Part shown: positions 48,209 to 60,120 of the stretch, in pieces
Layout of the letters: each line of letters opens with the position of its first letter
Position numbering within the stretch: the first letter of the stretch is position 1
Assembly (NCBI GenBank): GCA_015680685.1
Contig: MNCI01033474.1
Location: 220,898 to 284,897 of the forward strand
Length of the DNA: 64,000 bases
DNA from: Gnetum montanum
Taxonomy: Eukaryota > Streptophyta > Gnetopsida > Gnetales > Gnetaceae
Reading direction: 5' to 3'
Made by a program: the position numbers and the translations under genes
Notes under the pieces: model-generated
Seen by the model: only the letters and a program-made list of their open reading frames with translations
Databases searched by the model: none
Told to the model about the DNA's origin: nothing

Positions 48209-49073
48209 TGATGAGTGGAGAGGTACCCCTACACTCAACCATATGAAACGAGCGTCGCACGCGCGATCTGGTCGAACTCCGCAGATGGACTAGTTGTGGT
48301 ATCTAGATAGTTATCCTTAAGTCGCAGTTCGCTTTCTTCCCATCTAGACTAGTTTTGCATATGTCACGTATGGTTTAGTCTAGATGAGGTGTATGATGTG
48401 TTCTAATTCTAATACTACTCCTGATGGCAGTGGAAAATAATATTTAACTAAATCTAAGCTAAGAGGAAAAGGGTAAGAAAATCTAATCTAGCCTAAGTGT
48501 GACGAGCAATCGATTCCTTGATCAACCGTACACATCTTGGACTTCGTGCACGACTGCCACTAGGACTACCAAGCATAGGCCTAGGTACGCCACTGGGATT
48601 ACCAAGCACAGACCCCAAATACGCCACTGGGTTACCAAGCGTAGATCCCCCTAGCTACACCACTGGGCTACCAAGCAGTCATACTTAAATGCTCGTAATC
48701 AAGTCGAACTCGTTCCGCTTCTACGCGTGAAAGGGTGAGAAACTAATCGCGATAAGTAACCGATTCCTTAACTAGCCGTACACACCCGTAGATGCTCGTA
48801 GTCAAGTCGTACTTACACCGTGCTATGAAAGCAACAAATAACATTAAATAAATAACAATAAATAAACTAAGTGAATGCTACAATGATGAAGTAATCTCGA
48901 TCTTTATTGCCGGTCATGTGCGTGTCCAAGTACGGCACACTCGAATAAAGACACCGTACAATCACATTCACCACACTGCGGGCAGACACGGGAAAATTAT
49001 AACTCTGGAGGGATCAAACTGCCAGAGCTTCGCTACACTAAAATTGGGATGGAAATGAGGGAGAGCTGCCTCT

Positions 49074-49081
49074 TATTTATA
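49074..49081 (-). promoter_or_regulatory. TATA box of the solo LTR
   Basis: TATAAATA on the minus strand, immediately downstream of the palindrome array. Confidence 0.7.
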
Positions 49082-49095
49082 GAAATTGCGGCTGA

Positions 49096-49203
49096 CTGCG
49101 ATATCGCATACGCGATATCGCAGCCCATGATACATCGCATACGCAATATCGCGGCCCATGATACATCGCATACGATATATCGCATACGCGATATCGCGAC
49201 CCA
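49096..49203. repeat. GCGATATCGC palindrome array in the solo LTR
   Basis: At least five units occur. The first pair, 49096-49123, is a perfect 12-bp inverted repeat with a 4-bp spacer. CCCATGATA spacers recur between units. CG dinucleotides are largely intact here. Confidence 0.9.
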
Positions 49204-49277
49204 TGATATAACGTGGGTGCCTTATCGTGGGTGCCTTAATGCGGCCGCCAGCACTATGAGCAATTCATGTCTCATCA

Positions 49278-50248
49278 ATGGTCATCAAAGTATTTCTAAT
49301 TTCTTGGACCTAGTAATCTAAGCATCATAAAACTTAATATTTATAAGCACTTAAATTGTTAAATATTTATTAATAGTCTAAGTTATTTATCATTCCCCTT
49401 TAAGTGATTTTAGAAATCTTTTATGGTTAAAATATGGATTATGACACTTCTTGTTTTTTGAGAAAAATGTCTTAATATTTCATCATGTTTTATTATAGTT
49501 TCTAGTTTTTGTGCATTACTAGTATGATTAGGGTTTTGTTGAATTTTATTAATTCTACATGCAATTAATATTTAGGTTTGACCTTACTTTACATATCCAG
49601 ATTCTTCTAATTCTTGTGTCCTAGTAACAAGATTCATTCTTTTATAATTTTATTATTTTAAAAAATTTTAGAAATTAAGGTTTTGTAAGAGTTCCACAAT
49701 TCAGTTGTTTTGGGTCTATGTATTATGTGTTGACTTCTTGATCTAATGTTATTAAAATTATCTTGCCTTAGATGTATACAGGCTTTGTTTATTTTATCAA
49801 ATTTAGAGTTTTCTACATTTTTCATGTTTTTCTAATTTTTACTAGGATTTGAACTTATGTTGTTAAGTATTTACAATCATTTCATTGATTTGGAGGTTTA
49901 TTATTTCTTCCTATGTTATCATTGTCTTGTTGCTAGTATTTTTCTAGTTTGAGATGGTTTGGAATTTTTATGTTAATTTTTGCACTTCTTAGTTTTTACA
50001 CCAAAACCACAAGTCAACCATGGGTCATAGTGAGATAGCTGACATTGATTGTAAGTCATGGTCAAATAATGATCTCCAATCATTAGTTACGGTAAGGTCA
50101 TTATTAACCCTTTTGCCTTCCTTTGCAATCTTAATCTCTACTTCTTAGTACTTTGCAATCCTAGGAGTCATGATCATCTACCATGAATCATAGTGAAGTC
50201 ATGATCAAGTCTTCTAGGCCATTCTTTCCATTTTAAGTGGTTTCCCAT
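49278..50248. other. AT-rich spacer
   Basis: No motif was recognised on either strand. Confidence 0.5.
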
Positions 50249-50269
50249 TGATGAATCATCAAAGCATCA

Positions 50270-50400
50270 CATCGATGGGCCTCCATTGACATGGCCTCAT
50301 CGATTGATCCTCGTTAATATGGCCCTACCTCTGTGGTGTTGCCTCGTTGATGGGGCTGCATCGATGTAGAGTTTGCTGCATCTATACGGCCCCGTCGACA
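50270..50400. repeat. ATCGAT palindrome array in U3 of element B
   Basis: CATCGATG, CATCGATTGATCC, TCGTTGATG and GCATCGATGTAG units alternate with GGCC-containing words (ATGGGCC, ATGGCC, ACGGCCCC). All lie upstream of the TATA box at 50419. Confidence 0.75.
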
Positions 50401-50418
50401 TAGCTCCATAATAAGGTT

Positions 50419-50426
50419 TATAAATA
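50419..50426 (+). promoter_or_regulatory. TATA box of element B LTR
   Basis: TATAAATA, about 50 bp after the last ATCGAT unit. Confidence 0.7.
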
Positions 50427-51185
50427 TGCACTCACCAACTGTGATTATGGGAAGTCAAGTCATAGTTGTAGCAAAGCTCTTGCAATTTTGTCATTTGAGA
50501 ATTAGAATATTTCTTTGAGTACCTACAATAGGAGTTAAAAAGTGTACGAATCTTTAGTCAAGCATGGATGTACCTGAGCACAGTAGTGTGAATGATAATA
50601 AAGGCAAGCCTTTTGATCAAACCTTGCCGTACTTGAAATAGATTAATGATTTTTTTCTGCATTTACTATTTTTATTAATTAAATAAGACTTCATTTGATT
50701 AATTAATTAAGCTAAATAGATTAAACACATAAGTATAGTCACTTTGAGTGTAAACACATATTTGCTTGGTAATCCCAGCAGCACTATTACTTGGTTCACC
50801 CAATAGCATAGTGCATGGTACTCCTAGTAGTGGATACATGGGTTTAGGATGTGTACAAAAGTGGGATCAGATACTTATTTTAGGATTAGTTAGAGATTAA
50901 TTAATTAGTTAGATTAAATTAGCTATTAAATTGCTTAATTTCTCTATTTTAAGAACTAGGAACATAAAATATAAAATAATAAAAATTATATGCCTTGATT
51001 ACACTTAACCATACCTTTTACATCACAAGTGTAATTAGGAAGACAATGAATGACTATTAGGACAAAGTTCACTTCTTAGAGGCTAGTGTACCGGAAGACA
51101 TAGAGTCCATGAAATTTGACCAGATTGTGCATGAACACTTATTGATTCATATGGTTAAGCATAGGGGTACTTCACCGCTCATCAT

Positions 51186-51203
51186 TGGCACTGTCGCTAG
51201 GGA
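51186..51203 (+). other. Primer binding site of element B
   Basis: TGGCACTGTCGCTAGGGA is a decayed tRNA-Asp-type site in the same position as in A. Confidence 0.65.
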
Positions 51204-51337
51204 TTCTTTTTGTTGAAACATGCATTATCTAGGTTTAGTGAACATCGTTAACATTGTTGGACGAACCCTAAGGTCAAAATCATTTTCACGATAAATACAA
51301 TCACATATGCATACTGATATCTCATTTGTATTGCAAA

Positions 51338-53430
51338 ATGTCTTCTTCTCACAAGTGCAATGATACTAAACTATTAATCCCTCAAGAATGTAAGGTGGCG
51401 TATACTCATCTGGATGAGTATGTGCCTAACTTCACCTTCATCCTACATCAAGATGAACAACTGTGATGATAAGATATGGAAGGCAACATTCTAATGCCTT
51501 CTAATCAATCTATGCCCAAGATGCTACTTCAAACTCTTAGGAGGTTGGACATCCAGGATCTTCAAGAGGAGTACATTGTACATGATTATGACTACAAGGA
51601 CTACCATCCCACTGAAACACAATGCAAGAGAGATTGACGCTAGGAGAAGTGTCATGCATTTATGAAGAGGAAATAGTTCACCAATCCCTTATTCCTACTT
51701 AACAAAAACATTAATGAGGATCCTCCCTCTAGGGGTTGTTAACATGAAGATTCTCCACCCCTTATTATTGGTGATGGGGATGTAGCCTTGAATCTGTAGT
51801 CCACTATCAATAATCTAGGTTCAAGTAAAAATGGCAATTAAGGCAAGGGCTCAGACAAGTGTTAAGAGGATAAGAAAACTAATGAATGTGGTCATGAAAA
51901 CCAAAGAGGAGTTGGAAAACACCATGTTGGTGATAGTCCTGCTCCCTCCTTACCCTCTTCATATACATCTTTTTCTTCCTCTTCTGGTTTTAACAAATGT
52001 TGTAGAAAGAATAATCATGATGAAGGAGAAAAACAAGACAACAATGATGATCACCAGGCCCACCATGAACAAAGGGGTAGCAAAGGACATCATTTATGTT
52101 ATTGAAATAATGATGATGATGAGCCTTAATTGGAAACTTGAAGCATGATAAATATTTTAGAGGCTATAAAAATTCAAACCAAGCATGTGAAAGATAGTTA
52201 GATCAAATGAGTTAATATGAACAATATTCCCTGATTTGAGGGGGGATATGACTTTGATTTGCAAACACATCTTCAAGATTTTCAAAATGCTTGTGCCTTA
52301 AAAAATATTGAAAATGATTGGTAGAAATTAAAGCTATTTCCTAGGACACTCATCAAGGAAGCAAAAAGTTGGTACTAGTCCTTGGAGCTAAAATCCATCC
52401 GCAAGTGGAGTACAATGCTAGAGTTATTTAATAATAAGACATACTCTAGAGTGTCTAATCTGCAAAGGTAGATCCAAGGATGGAAGCAAGGAAACCATGA
52501 ACCCATGGATGCTACCATGAATAGATACTATTCTCTCATACATTAAGTCCCTAGCCATGGTTATTCTTAGTGGGAACAACTTTGCAATATCATACATGGA
52601 CTTAGATAAAAAATGAGAAGAACTCTTAGGGTCTATGCCCAAGGGGGACTATCAAAACTCAAAGCCCATTAGATCCAAAGGCTAATTAAATAGGTATAAA
52701 AATAAGAAGGAGAGTTGAAAAATGAAAGTGCTGAGAAATACAATAGGGATCCTTCCATTAGAAAGAGGAGGCCCAATTTTGTGATAGTAAGGAAGAGTCA
52801 CCTCTTGATGAGATGGTGAAAAAAAATACCTTGCCAGTTCAAAAATCTATGTTTGAAATTTTGGCCAAGGTAGATAAAATGTGGGATTCATTGGATGAAA
52901 AATTCCAAACTATTCTAAAAGTCACTAAAAAATCAAGAGAGCAAAATAGTGATCATGACTACAAGAGGTGAAAAGAAGCTAAACATGCCTACCAAAGGGG
53001 TAAGGGTAAGATAGCTATAGTAGAGGGCATTGCAGAAACTTAATCAATGATGATGGTGGATGTGACATCTACCAATATGAACATCCTAAGGTATGTTACC
53101 CCATCATGTCACACTTACAGGAGTCTAGCATGTATGCTCTAAATCCATGACTAGAAAAAAGGCAAACACCTAGAAAATTACCTTATTCTTAAGGTAATCC
53201 TAAAAAGTTTCATCAACAACAACACTATTATCCAAGTGGAACTTCACTACAACCATATGAGCAATATTAATAGTGGCACCAACCACAATCATGGGGGATG
53301 CCACCACCAAGGCAGTACTACCCTTATAAGAAACTAGATGCATATGGGTATTATGTTCAACAACCCCTATCTCCACATGACTCTTTCAGTCATGTTTGTT
53401 GTTTCCAACATCACTACCACCATCCTGAAC
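51338..53430 (+). pseudogene. Gag of element B
   Basis: From the ATG at 51338 it has YTHLDEYVPNFTFILHQDEQ and DYDYKDYHPTE, the same opening as A. The core is at 52230-52660 (KLKLFPRTLIKEAKSWY, IRKWSTMLELFNN, IQGWKQGNHEPMDA). The C-terminal part has CDIYQYEHPKVCYP (about 53060) in place of the knuckle, with the second Cys changed to Tyr. A Y/H/Q-rich linker ends at 53430. Many stops are present. Confidence 0.87.
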
Positions 53431-53765
53431 CTACCACCTCTCAAGAAGAGCAATATCATATTGAAATGATAGACTAGTCCATTACTATTCCATTAGGACT
53501 AGTTGAAGACATTGTGATCATTTCCTATGGGTAGTCTTATCTTGTTGATTTCCTAGTAATCAAGGTTGAGAAATGTAAGGGGGACTTTCCAATAATTATG
53601 GGAAGGACATGGCTGAGTACTGTTGATGGAAAAATTGGTATCAAGAATCTTTCCTTGGAGATATCAATGGAAAATGCAGTTGGAAAGAACGAGAAGAGAC
53701 GAATTGCATGCATCACATACTATGATATAGGGTGCAATTATGTGCAAAAACTTTGATCTATGAAA
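53431..53765 (+). pseudogene. Protease C-terminal half of element B
   Basis: SITIPLGLVEDIVI and FPIIMGRTWLSTVDGK match A's protease. The active-site block present in A (25970) is missing: the gag linker runs directly into the second half, consistent with a deletion of a few hundred bases. Confidence 0.78.
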
Positions 53766-54119
53766 TGAGCATCCATTTCTACATGCAAGTAGTATGCACA
53801 TGAAGAAGATATTCAAAGGCGTTTGTATGCAACAACCACAAAAAAAGAGAGCACACAGTGGCTAACCACTGATTCTGATAGTAGAACAATATGCATGGAA
53901 CCTACTAAAAGCTTGACATGCACCTATCTCATAGGAATGGATGAACTAGAGCAAGTTCATCACCAACTCTCTGATCATGAAAACCCTGATACCAATTGGG
54001 GAGAGTTGGAGATCCATGAAAATTTCAAACAAGAGCCCATAGAGTTGAAAACTTGAATTACTAGTTTGGAATATGCATTATTGAAAAATAGAAAGCCAGT
54101 TATAATTAATGTCAAACTT

Positions 54120-54985
54120 GATCCTGAATAGAAAGCAAAACTATTAAACTTGTCAACAAATGGCCAATAGTCTTTGCTTGGTCATATCCTGAGCTCACTA
54201 GAATTGATCCATAGATATGCTAGCATTGCATTTACATTGATTTGTCCATGAAGCCAAGAAGATAACCACAACGGTGGTTGAATCCAAAATTGAAGAAAAT
54301 TATTAAAGAGGAGATTGAGCAACTCCTTAAGGCAAGGTTCATCTACCCCATTGTGGATAGTAGGTGGGTCAATCCACTCATGATAGTGCTAAAGAAAGAT
54401 GGCAAATGGCAGGTTTGTATTAACTTTAGGCTATTAAAAATGGCAAGATTCAAAGATTATTTTCCATTGTCATTCGTTGACCAAGTGTTGGACATCATAT
54501 CTAGGCATTGCTATTATAGTTTTTTGGATGGTTATAGTGGCTATAACCAAATCTAGATTGCACCAAAAGATCAGGCCAAAACAACATTCATGAGTCCTTG
54601 GGGGACCTTTGCATATCACAAGATGCCTCTTAGTCTATGCAATGCTCCTACCACTTTTTAATGCCTGGTCTTAAGCATCTTTCAGTAACAAATAGGTAGT
54701 AGAGTAGAATTCTTAATGGATGACTTCTCCACTTATGGCACCACATTCAAGCAAGCCTTGGATCACCTTAAGCAAGTACTAAAAAGATATGTAGAAATAA
54801 ATCTATAGCTCAATTGGCAAAAGATTCATCTCATGATCCAAAAAGGCATAGTATTGGGGCACAGAATTTTGTAGGAAGGGATCGAGGTAAACCCCAAAAA
54901 GATAAGGATCATCTAGGAATCACTAGTCATCCAGAAACCATCAAAGATATTTAGTCATTCCTTGGACACACTAGCTACTAATGAT
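54120..54985 (+). pseudogene. Reverse transcriptase of element B
   Basis: A linker (53823-54056) is followed by LKKIIKEEIEQLLKARFIYP, NPLMIVLKKDGKWQVCINFR, YYSFLDGYSGYNQI, KTTFMSPWGTFAYHKMP, NAPTTF and RVEFLMDDFSTYG. The catalytic MDD is retained. Wording (GYSGYNQI, GTFAYxxMP, MDDFSxYG, IVLGHRI) is that of Athila-type polymerases. Four or more stops break the frame. Confidence 0.92.
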
Positions 54986-55009
54986 GATTTATAGATAATT
55001 TCTCTATGA

Positions 55010-55510
55010 TTATGAACCTATTAGTTGAGGTAATAAAGAAAGATGTCCCTTTCATCTAGACCAAGGAATATGAAAATGCATTCCAAAACCTCAAGTAGAA
55101 GCTCACAGAGACTCCAATTCTATGAGCACCTAATTGGTCCAAACCATTTCATATCATGACAAATGCATCTAACTACATCTTGGGAGCTATTCTTATGCAG
55201 TTAGATGATAAGAAACATACATATTAAATCCACTACATAAGTTGAAGCATTGTGGGTGCATAATTGAATTACACCACAACAATGAAAGAACTAATGGTGG
55301 TGGTGTATGCTCTAGAAAAGTTTAAGCACTATGTGCTTGGGTATAAAGTGTTTGTGCACACTGATCACAATGCCATTCACTTCCTCATGAACAAATCAAC
55401 GGTGAGCCCCTATGTCATATGGTGGTTGGTGATCTTACAGAAATTCAATCTTAAAATGGTAGATCAAACAGGAACTGTGAATATGATCGCTAATCACTTG
55501 TATTAATTAC
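55010..55510 (+). pseudogene. RNase H of element B
   Basis: FHIMTNASNYILGAILMQ (leading Asp replaced by Asn), MKELMVVVYALEKFKHYVLG, VFVHTDHNAIHFLM and VNMIANHLY are in normal order. ANH at the last position replaces the usual ADH. Confidence 0.88.
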
Positions 55511-56830
55511 AATGGGATAGCAAAGAGGAGAGCCTGCTCTCTAACCAATTCCTTTATGAACTTCTCTTTGCTAGTGCAATAAATAACCAAATGCCTGGAA
55601 AACCAAAATGGTATGATGGCATCCTTACTTATCTTCTCACTCAGGAAATGCCATAAGATCTAGACTATAGGAAGAAACAATAATTTCTTCCTCAAGCTAA
55701 GCACTTCATGGAAATTAACGGACACCTTTACAAGGTGTGCGTAGATGACATGGTTCATTAGTGTGTACCTAATGTAGATCAGTTATGTGTTCTTTAGGAT
55801 GCTCACAAAGGCCCTTGTGAAGGCCACTATGTTGGGAGACCATAAAAATCCTGATGGCAGGATACTATTGGCCCATAATCTTTAGGGATCCCCATCAATT
55901 TGTCCAAGCTTGTGAGTGTTTTCAATGAGATGGTGGGATGAATGCATGTATTGAGGATCCTCAAGAGTGGATTCAACCACTAGAACCCTTTGACATATGG
56001 GGCATAGATTTTATGGATCCCATCACACCCATGTCCAACAAAAAGGCATATAAAATTGTCACCATTGACTACTATACCAAATGGGTAGAAGCAGTAACCA
56101 TCATTGATTAGACATCATCCATGGGTGCTCGATTTGTACAACAAAATGTTGTGAATAGGTTTGGGATTCCACGTGCACTGATTTCTAATAACAAAACCCA
56201 TTTTATAGATGCTACTTTTTGAAAACTCATGCAACACTTGGGGCTTGAAGATAAATTAATAACACCCTATCACCCCCCAAGCCAACAGTCAAGCAAAGGT
56301 AACTAACAGGAAGATCACAAAGATTCTAACAAGAACTATTAGCAAGTATAGGAGAAACTAGAGCATAAAACTCAACGATGTCCTTTGGGGCTATTTCTTA
56401 ACATGAAAACTCCCTATTGGCTATTCTCCCTATGAGTTAGTGTATGAAAAACTTCCAATGCTCCCAATTCAATTTGAGCCTTGTACACTCTCAATAGCTT
56501 GTGACCTGGACCTTGACCTAAGTCTAGAACAAAAAGAAAGATTAAATCAACCTAAACGTGCTAGAAGAAAACTGATTGGTAGCCTTATCCTGGAATGAAG
56601 TACACAAGGCATTCAACAAACAACATCATAATCTTAGAATACAAAAAGTAAAATTTCAATTGGAAGATAAGCTTTTCTATTAGAACCCCACACATGTACC
56701 ACAAAAAATCAAATTTCCAACATTATTTGAGGGGCCTTATATAATTGATAAAACCTTTCTTCTAGGGCCATGATCATATACAAACCCATAAGTCCAAACA
56801 AAAAGTAATTGATCAACATCCAACAAATAA
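55511..56830 (+). pseudogene. Integrase of element B
   Basis: The zinc segment (DAHKGPCEGHYVG) and catalytic core fragments (IDFMDPITPMSN, IVTIDYYTKWVEA, HPPSQQSSK-like) are followed by the C-terminal region near 56650-56760. Frames change several times, near 55850, 56270 and 56580. Confidence 0.8.
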
Positions 56831-56839
56831 AGTCTTTCC

Positions 56840-58500
56840 ATGAGTCTAAGCAAGCCAATACAACACATACCTCAATGGATGAATAAGCACACTCAATTTT
56901 TTGAATCTCCTCCTTCCAACTCAATCATGGGGAAGATGGTCATCCATGCTAATCATATATGTGGCTCCTTAGTTTTCCTATTTTTTTATTTTACACATTT
57001 TTTTCTTTTCAAATTATTTATTTTACACCTTTTTTATTTTAAAATTTTTTCCTATTTTACACTTTTTTTGTTTTACACCATTCTTAGTACATCTAAATTT
57101 TTCTTAAATATTTTACACTTTCTTGTATATTTTACTTTATTTTAGTGTGATTTTCTAATTTTTATTAATAAACGTGCTTTATGCCAACAAGACATAGTGG
57201 TGCTATAGTTGTTACTAATGGTGGTTTATGCTTAATGTTTTCTTTGCTAATGTCTAGTTTCGATTTTTGAATTTTTGTACCAATGGCTAAGACATGGTTT
57301 CTTTTTCATGGAAAATGTAATGAGTCCATGTCATTCACCCATTAAAAAACTCTATGGTTTTTCTTGTTTTGGAATTTTGAGGTCCCTTTCATTAAATAAA
57401 CTTTTAATAAATTTATGATGTTGGTATTTTTCAAAATTCAAAGGTTTGCAAAGGGTGTGACTTCAAGGGAACTCAATACTCTTTGTACTCTTCTACTTGC
57501 TCAAGTGCATGAGTGTTTTCATAGGCTTCTTACCATTCCATTTCGACCAATAATAGGAAGTTGAATAAGTCTTTCCATGGTGTAGTTCCCATCCAAAAAG
57601 GAAAAAAAAGAGAAAAAAATAAACAAAATAAAATAACAAAACATGATGGGAATTCAATGCACATCCCTTGGACAAATAAATGCACTACAAGCACTAGTTA
57701 TATGACTAGAAAGACATGTTACCCATGCCTGAAGGTCCCCTCTAACTAAGGCCCTCTCTCACTTCCTACTTCTCTTTTCTTCTCTTTATGGAATGATGGT
57801 TGTTTTATGGAAGCACTCTTATGTCTTGAGGAGATGGATCAGTCTTAGAGTGGTGATGCAAAGTCACTGGAAGCAATTGGTTTTGGTTTGGACTAAGGAT
57901 GGATATTCTCATGTCATTTAAACACAAATCCACAAGGGACTTCTTATGACCTCAATTCATAATTCCATTCCACCTTCTACATCATCCATCTATGTTGTCC
58001 ATAACTCACCTCACTGCCAGTGTCCATGTTCTTGCTTTGATGTCTTTGTCTGACGTACTTGAGTTCTATGATAAAATCTTTTGGGTTTTGGTCTTTAACT
58101 TCCATCAACCATTAATCACCTATGAGGCCCATGGACTCCTTATGTTTAGGTTATGCATGAGCAAACATGACATGTGCCTACTATGGGAAGCATCCACTTG
58201 CATATCTCTTGGTTGGGTTCGTTAAGCACCTTATCCTTAGGCATTCTTGTAATCAAAATCTTTCATACACTCATCTTCTACGTCTAACCATGTGCTCCTT
58301 TATATATTTTCTTTAATTCACATAATCTCCATCAAATTTTTAAATTTTTGAGCCTTCAAAGATCCTCTTCAATTATTTCCTCATATTCTTGGCTTTTCTA
58401 GGCCTTCATGGACCCCAAATTCATTCAAAAATTCCTTGTATTTTCCAAAATATTCAAGTTTGAAAATTTCATTTATGAACCCCATAAATGGGACCCCATT
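56840..58500 (+). other. End of pol and non-coding 3' region of element B
   Basis: AATAAGCACACTCAATTTTTTGAATC (split as AATAAGCACACT and CAATTTTTTGAATC) and ATGGGGAAGATGG mark the pol end shared with A (26610). Then come blocks AATGAGTCCA (57319), GGGTGTGACTTCAAGGGAAC (57447) and CCCCTCTAACTAAGGCCC (57737), also shared with A. No gene was recognised. Confidence 0.7.
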
Positions 58501-58563
58501 GACCAAGCCCATGCATATACAAGGCCCCCTATACGCAACCCTATCAATGTAGCGTAAAAATAC

Positions 58564-58571
58564 TATAAATA
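58564..58571 (+). promoter_or_regulatory. TATA box upstream of accessory ORF copy 3
   Basis: TATAAATA is preceded by CCCTATACGCAACC...GTAGCGTAAAAAT, a palindrome-flavoured stretch like those before LTR TATA boxes. There is no primer site after it, so it is not a normal LTR. It could drive the accessory ORF on its own. Confidence 0.5.
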
Positions 58572-58718
58572 TGCATGATTCCCCTTAGAAATTTTCATAT
58601 TTGCTTACAAACACCAAAGGAGTTTTTCAAATTTTTAGAGTCCAGATGCTTTCAAAGCCCATAACTTCATAACTTTTTATCTAAATCACTTAGTTCTTCA
58701 ACCTTGTAGCTCCCAGAG

Positions 58719-59024
58719 GTAAGCTATTAGTCATGGTGTCAACAAATGTGCCATTTTTAACAAAAAAAACTTTACAATTTTTTCTAATTCCCACAAAAGT
58801 TTAACTAAGAAATCAATATTTAAACACCAAATTACAAAAGTTAAACCCTTCAAATAAGCTCCAGTATAATTATATAATAAAAATTAATTAATAAAATAAG
58901 AATAAAATAATCAATCTACCATGATCCAACTGTAGCCAAGTGTAACTAACTAATGAGATAAGGTATTCAAATATTCGAAGTTACACATTATATCTACTAA
59001 TCCACCAATGTGTTGTGACCATAG
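58719..59024 (+). other. Predicted leader intron of accessory ORF copy 3 (306 bp)
   Basis: Donor CCCAGAG|GTAAGC is at 58718/58719. TACTAAT is at 58995-59001, and acceptor CATAG ends at 59024, directly before the ATG at 59025. Leader, branch site and acceptor align with those of copy 2. Confidence 0.6.
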
Positions 59025-60120
59025 ATGACACTGAAAGGCAAACACAGATAGGAAGGAGGACCATCTCAACCAAGGTAGAAATTTCTAAGAATGGAAAGGG
59101 GCCAAGAACAAGCCTAGGAAGAACCAATTACAACCCATGCCACGAGTCCTCTTAGGGAATAGGCTGAAGTGGAATCCATTCATCAGATTCCAAAACTAGC
59201 AGTAGCAATAGAACATTTCCACTAAGATGAGGCACTAGTTTACCATGCAAATCTTGAGGTGATCTTAATAGATTCCTACCTAACTCAAATAAGATCTAGG
59301 GAGATTCAGAAGATGATGCTCTAGGAGTTAAACATTGGCTCTTTCCTAGAGTAAGCACCTAAGGAGGTACAAGACCCACTAAAGACCTTTCCCATGTGTC
59401 CAATTATCTCTTCTAGTAGGGAGTGGTATATGAGAGAGATGTTCTTATTCTAGAGCAACAAGCAAGCCAGGTCAATGGTCAAAATCAAGGACATTTCAAT
59501 GTCCTACTTAGTGTAGGCCATTTTTGAGGCACTTAGATTTCCAAAAACTGGGGCAAATCTTATTGAGATTTTGATGCAAGTAGATCCCAACATAAAAAAG
59601 TAATGGGTTCAGAGGTGCTATGGTATCGACCACAAGGAGTATAACAAGGTCACACTAGTAAAAAGGATCCACTGCAAGATTGCAACTTTTCACCTAAACC
59701 CCATGATGACGCCCAACAAGATCACTACCTTTTCTGCCCATACATGTGCTACTTTGAGCAAGAGATTTCCTACCAACCTTCCATAGCTGATCTATCTAGA
59801 GATAGAGAAGCAATTTAAAGAGAATTAATGTTGAAGGAAGGCACTCCCCTTTCCATGCTTCATCAAAAAAATCTGTCGAAGGAGAGGGATAGTCCACTAC
59901 ATGAATGATGTTATCCGATGCATTCCAACCACCAATTGGGTAGAGATGATTAAGGATAAAATTCTTACAACAACTATTGAAGAAGAGGAGCAGCAACCAC
60001 CACCTCCACCTACCACTCAGAAAACTATGTCATACATCGTTGCAACATCCCAATGGTTGCAAAGTACCAAGAATGGCTCTTGAGCTAGTAAGAGCAATGA
60101 GTAGGCACAAGTGATAAAGA
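59025..60120 (+). pseudogene. Accessory ORF copy 3: PF20167-like domain (element B)
   Basis: From the ATG at 59025 (MTLKG; copy 2 has MALKR), the frame carries blocks paired with copy 2. These are KEVQDPLKTFPMCPI, IKDISMSYL, AIFEALRFPKTG (copy 2 AILEVLNLPNTG), CYGIDHKEYN, HCKIATFHLNP (copy 2 YFKIGTYHLFP) and KALPFPCFIKKICRRRGI (copy 2 MALPFPCLIMKLCQRVGI). An E/P-rich hinge follows (EEEEQQPPPPPTT, about 59985). The coiled-coil half is missing, as element C's LTR begins at 60243. Stops are mostly of C-to-T type. The gene is in sense with, and downstream of, B's pol. The function is unknown; similarity to the plant transposon protein domain of Ogre ORF1 is an inference from motif spacing. Confidence 0.65.

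Larger units (their letters stand above)
48209..49277 (-). mobile_element. Solo LTR (A/G-H family), 1069 bp
   Basis: On the minus strand it starts TGAGACATGAATTGC and ends CTCCACTCATCA. It is flanked by ATGGT on both sides (48204-48208 and 49278-49282), with no internal element sequence attached. Its interior aligns with the 18871-19704 LTR (ACCCCTACACTCAACC, TGCTACAATGATGAAGTAATCT) but has extra copies of the GTACGCCACTGGGTTACCAAG block at 48560-48690. Confidence 0.92.
50249..51184 (+). mobile_element. 5' LTR of element B (Athila-like)
   Basis: It starts TGATGAATCATCAAAGC and ends ACCGCTCATCA, as in element A. The U3 array is ATCGAT-based (50270-50370). TATAAATA is at 50419-50426. The 3' LTR is not in the window because element C interrupts B at 60243. 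Confidence 0.85.

Noticed and set aside
56840-57145. Phe/Leu-rich frame after B pol as a transmembrane protein
   Set aside because: Its first third is the conserved pol end; the rest is a T-rich untranslated tract with TTTTACAC repeats.
58501-58720. 3' LTR of element B at the TATA box near 58564
   Set aside because: No similarity to B's 5' LTR beyond the TATA word, no TG...CA end and no flanking duplication; reinterpreted as the accessory-ORF promoter and leader.
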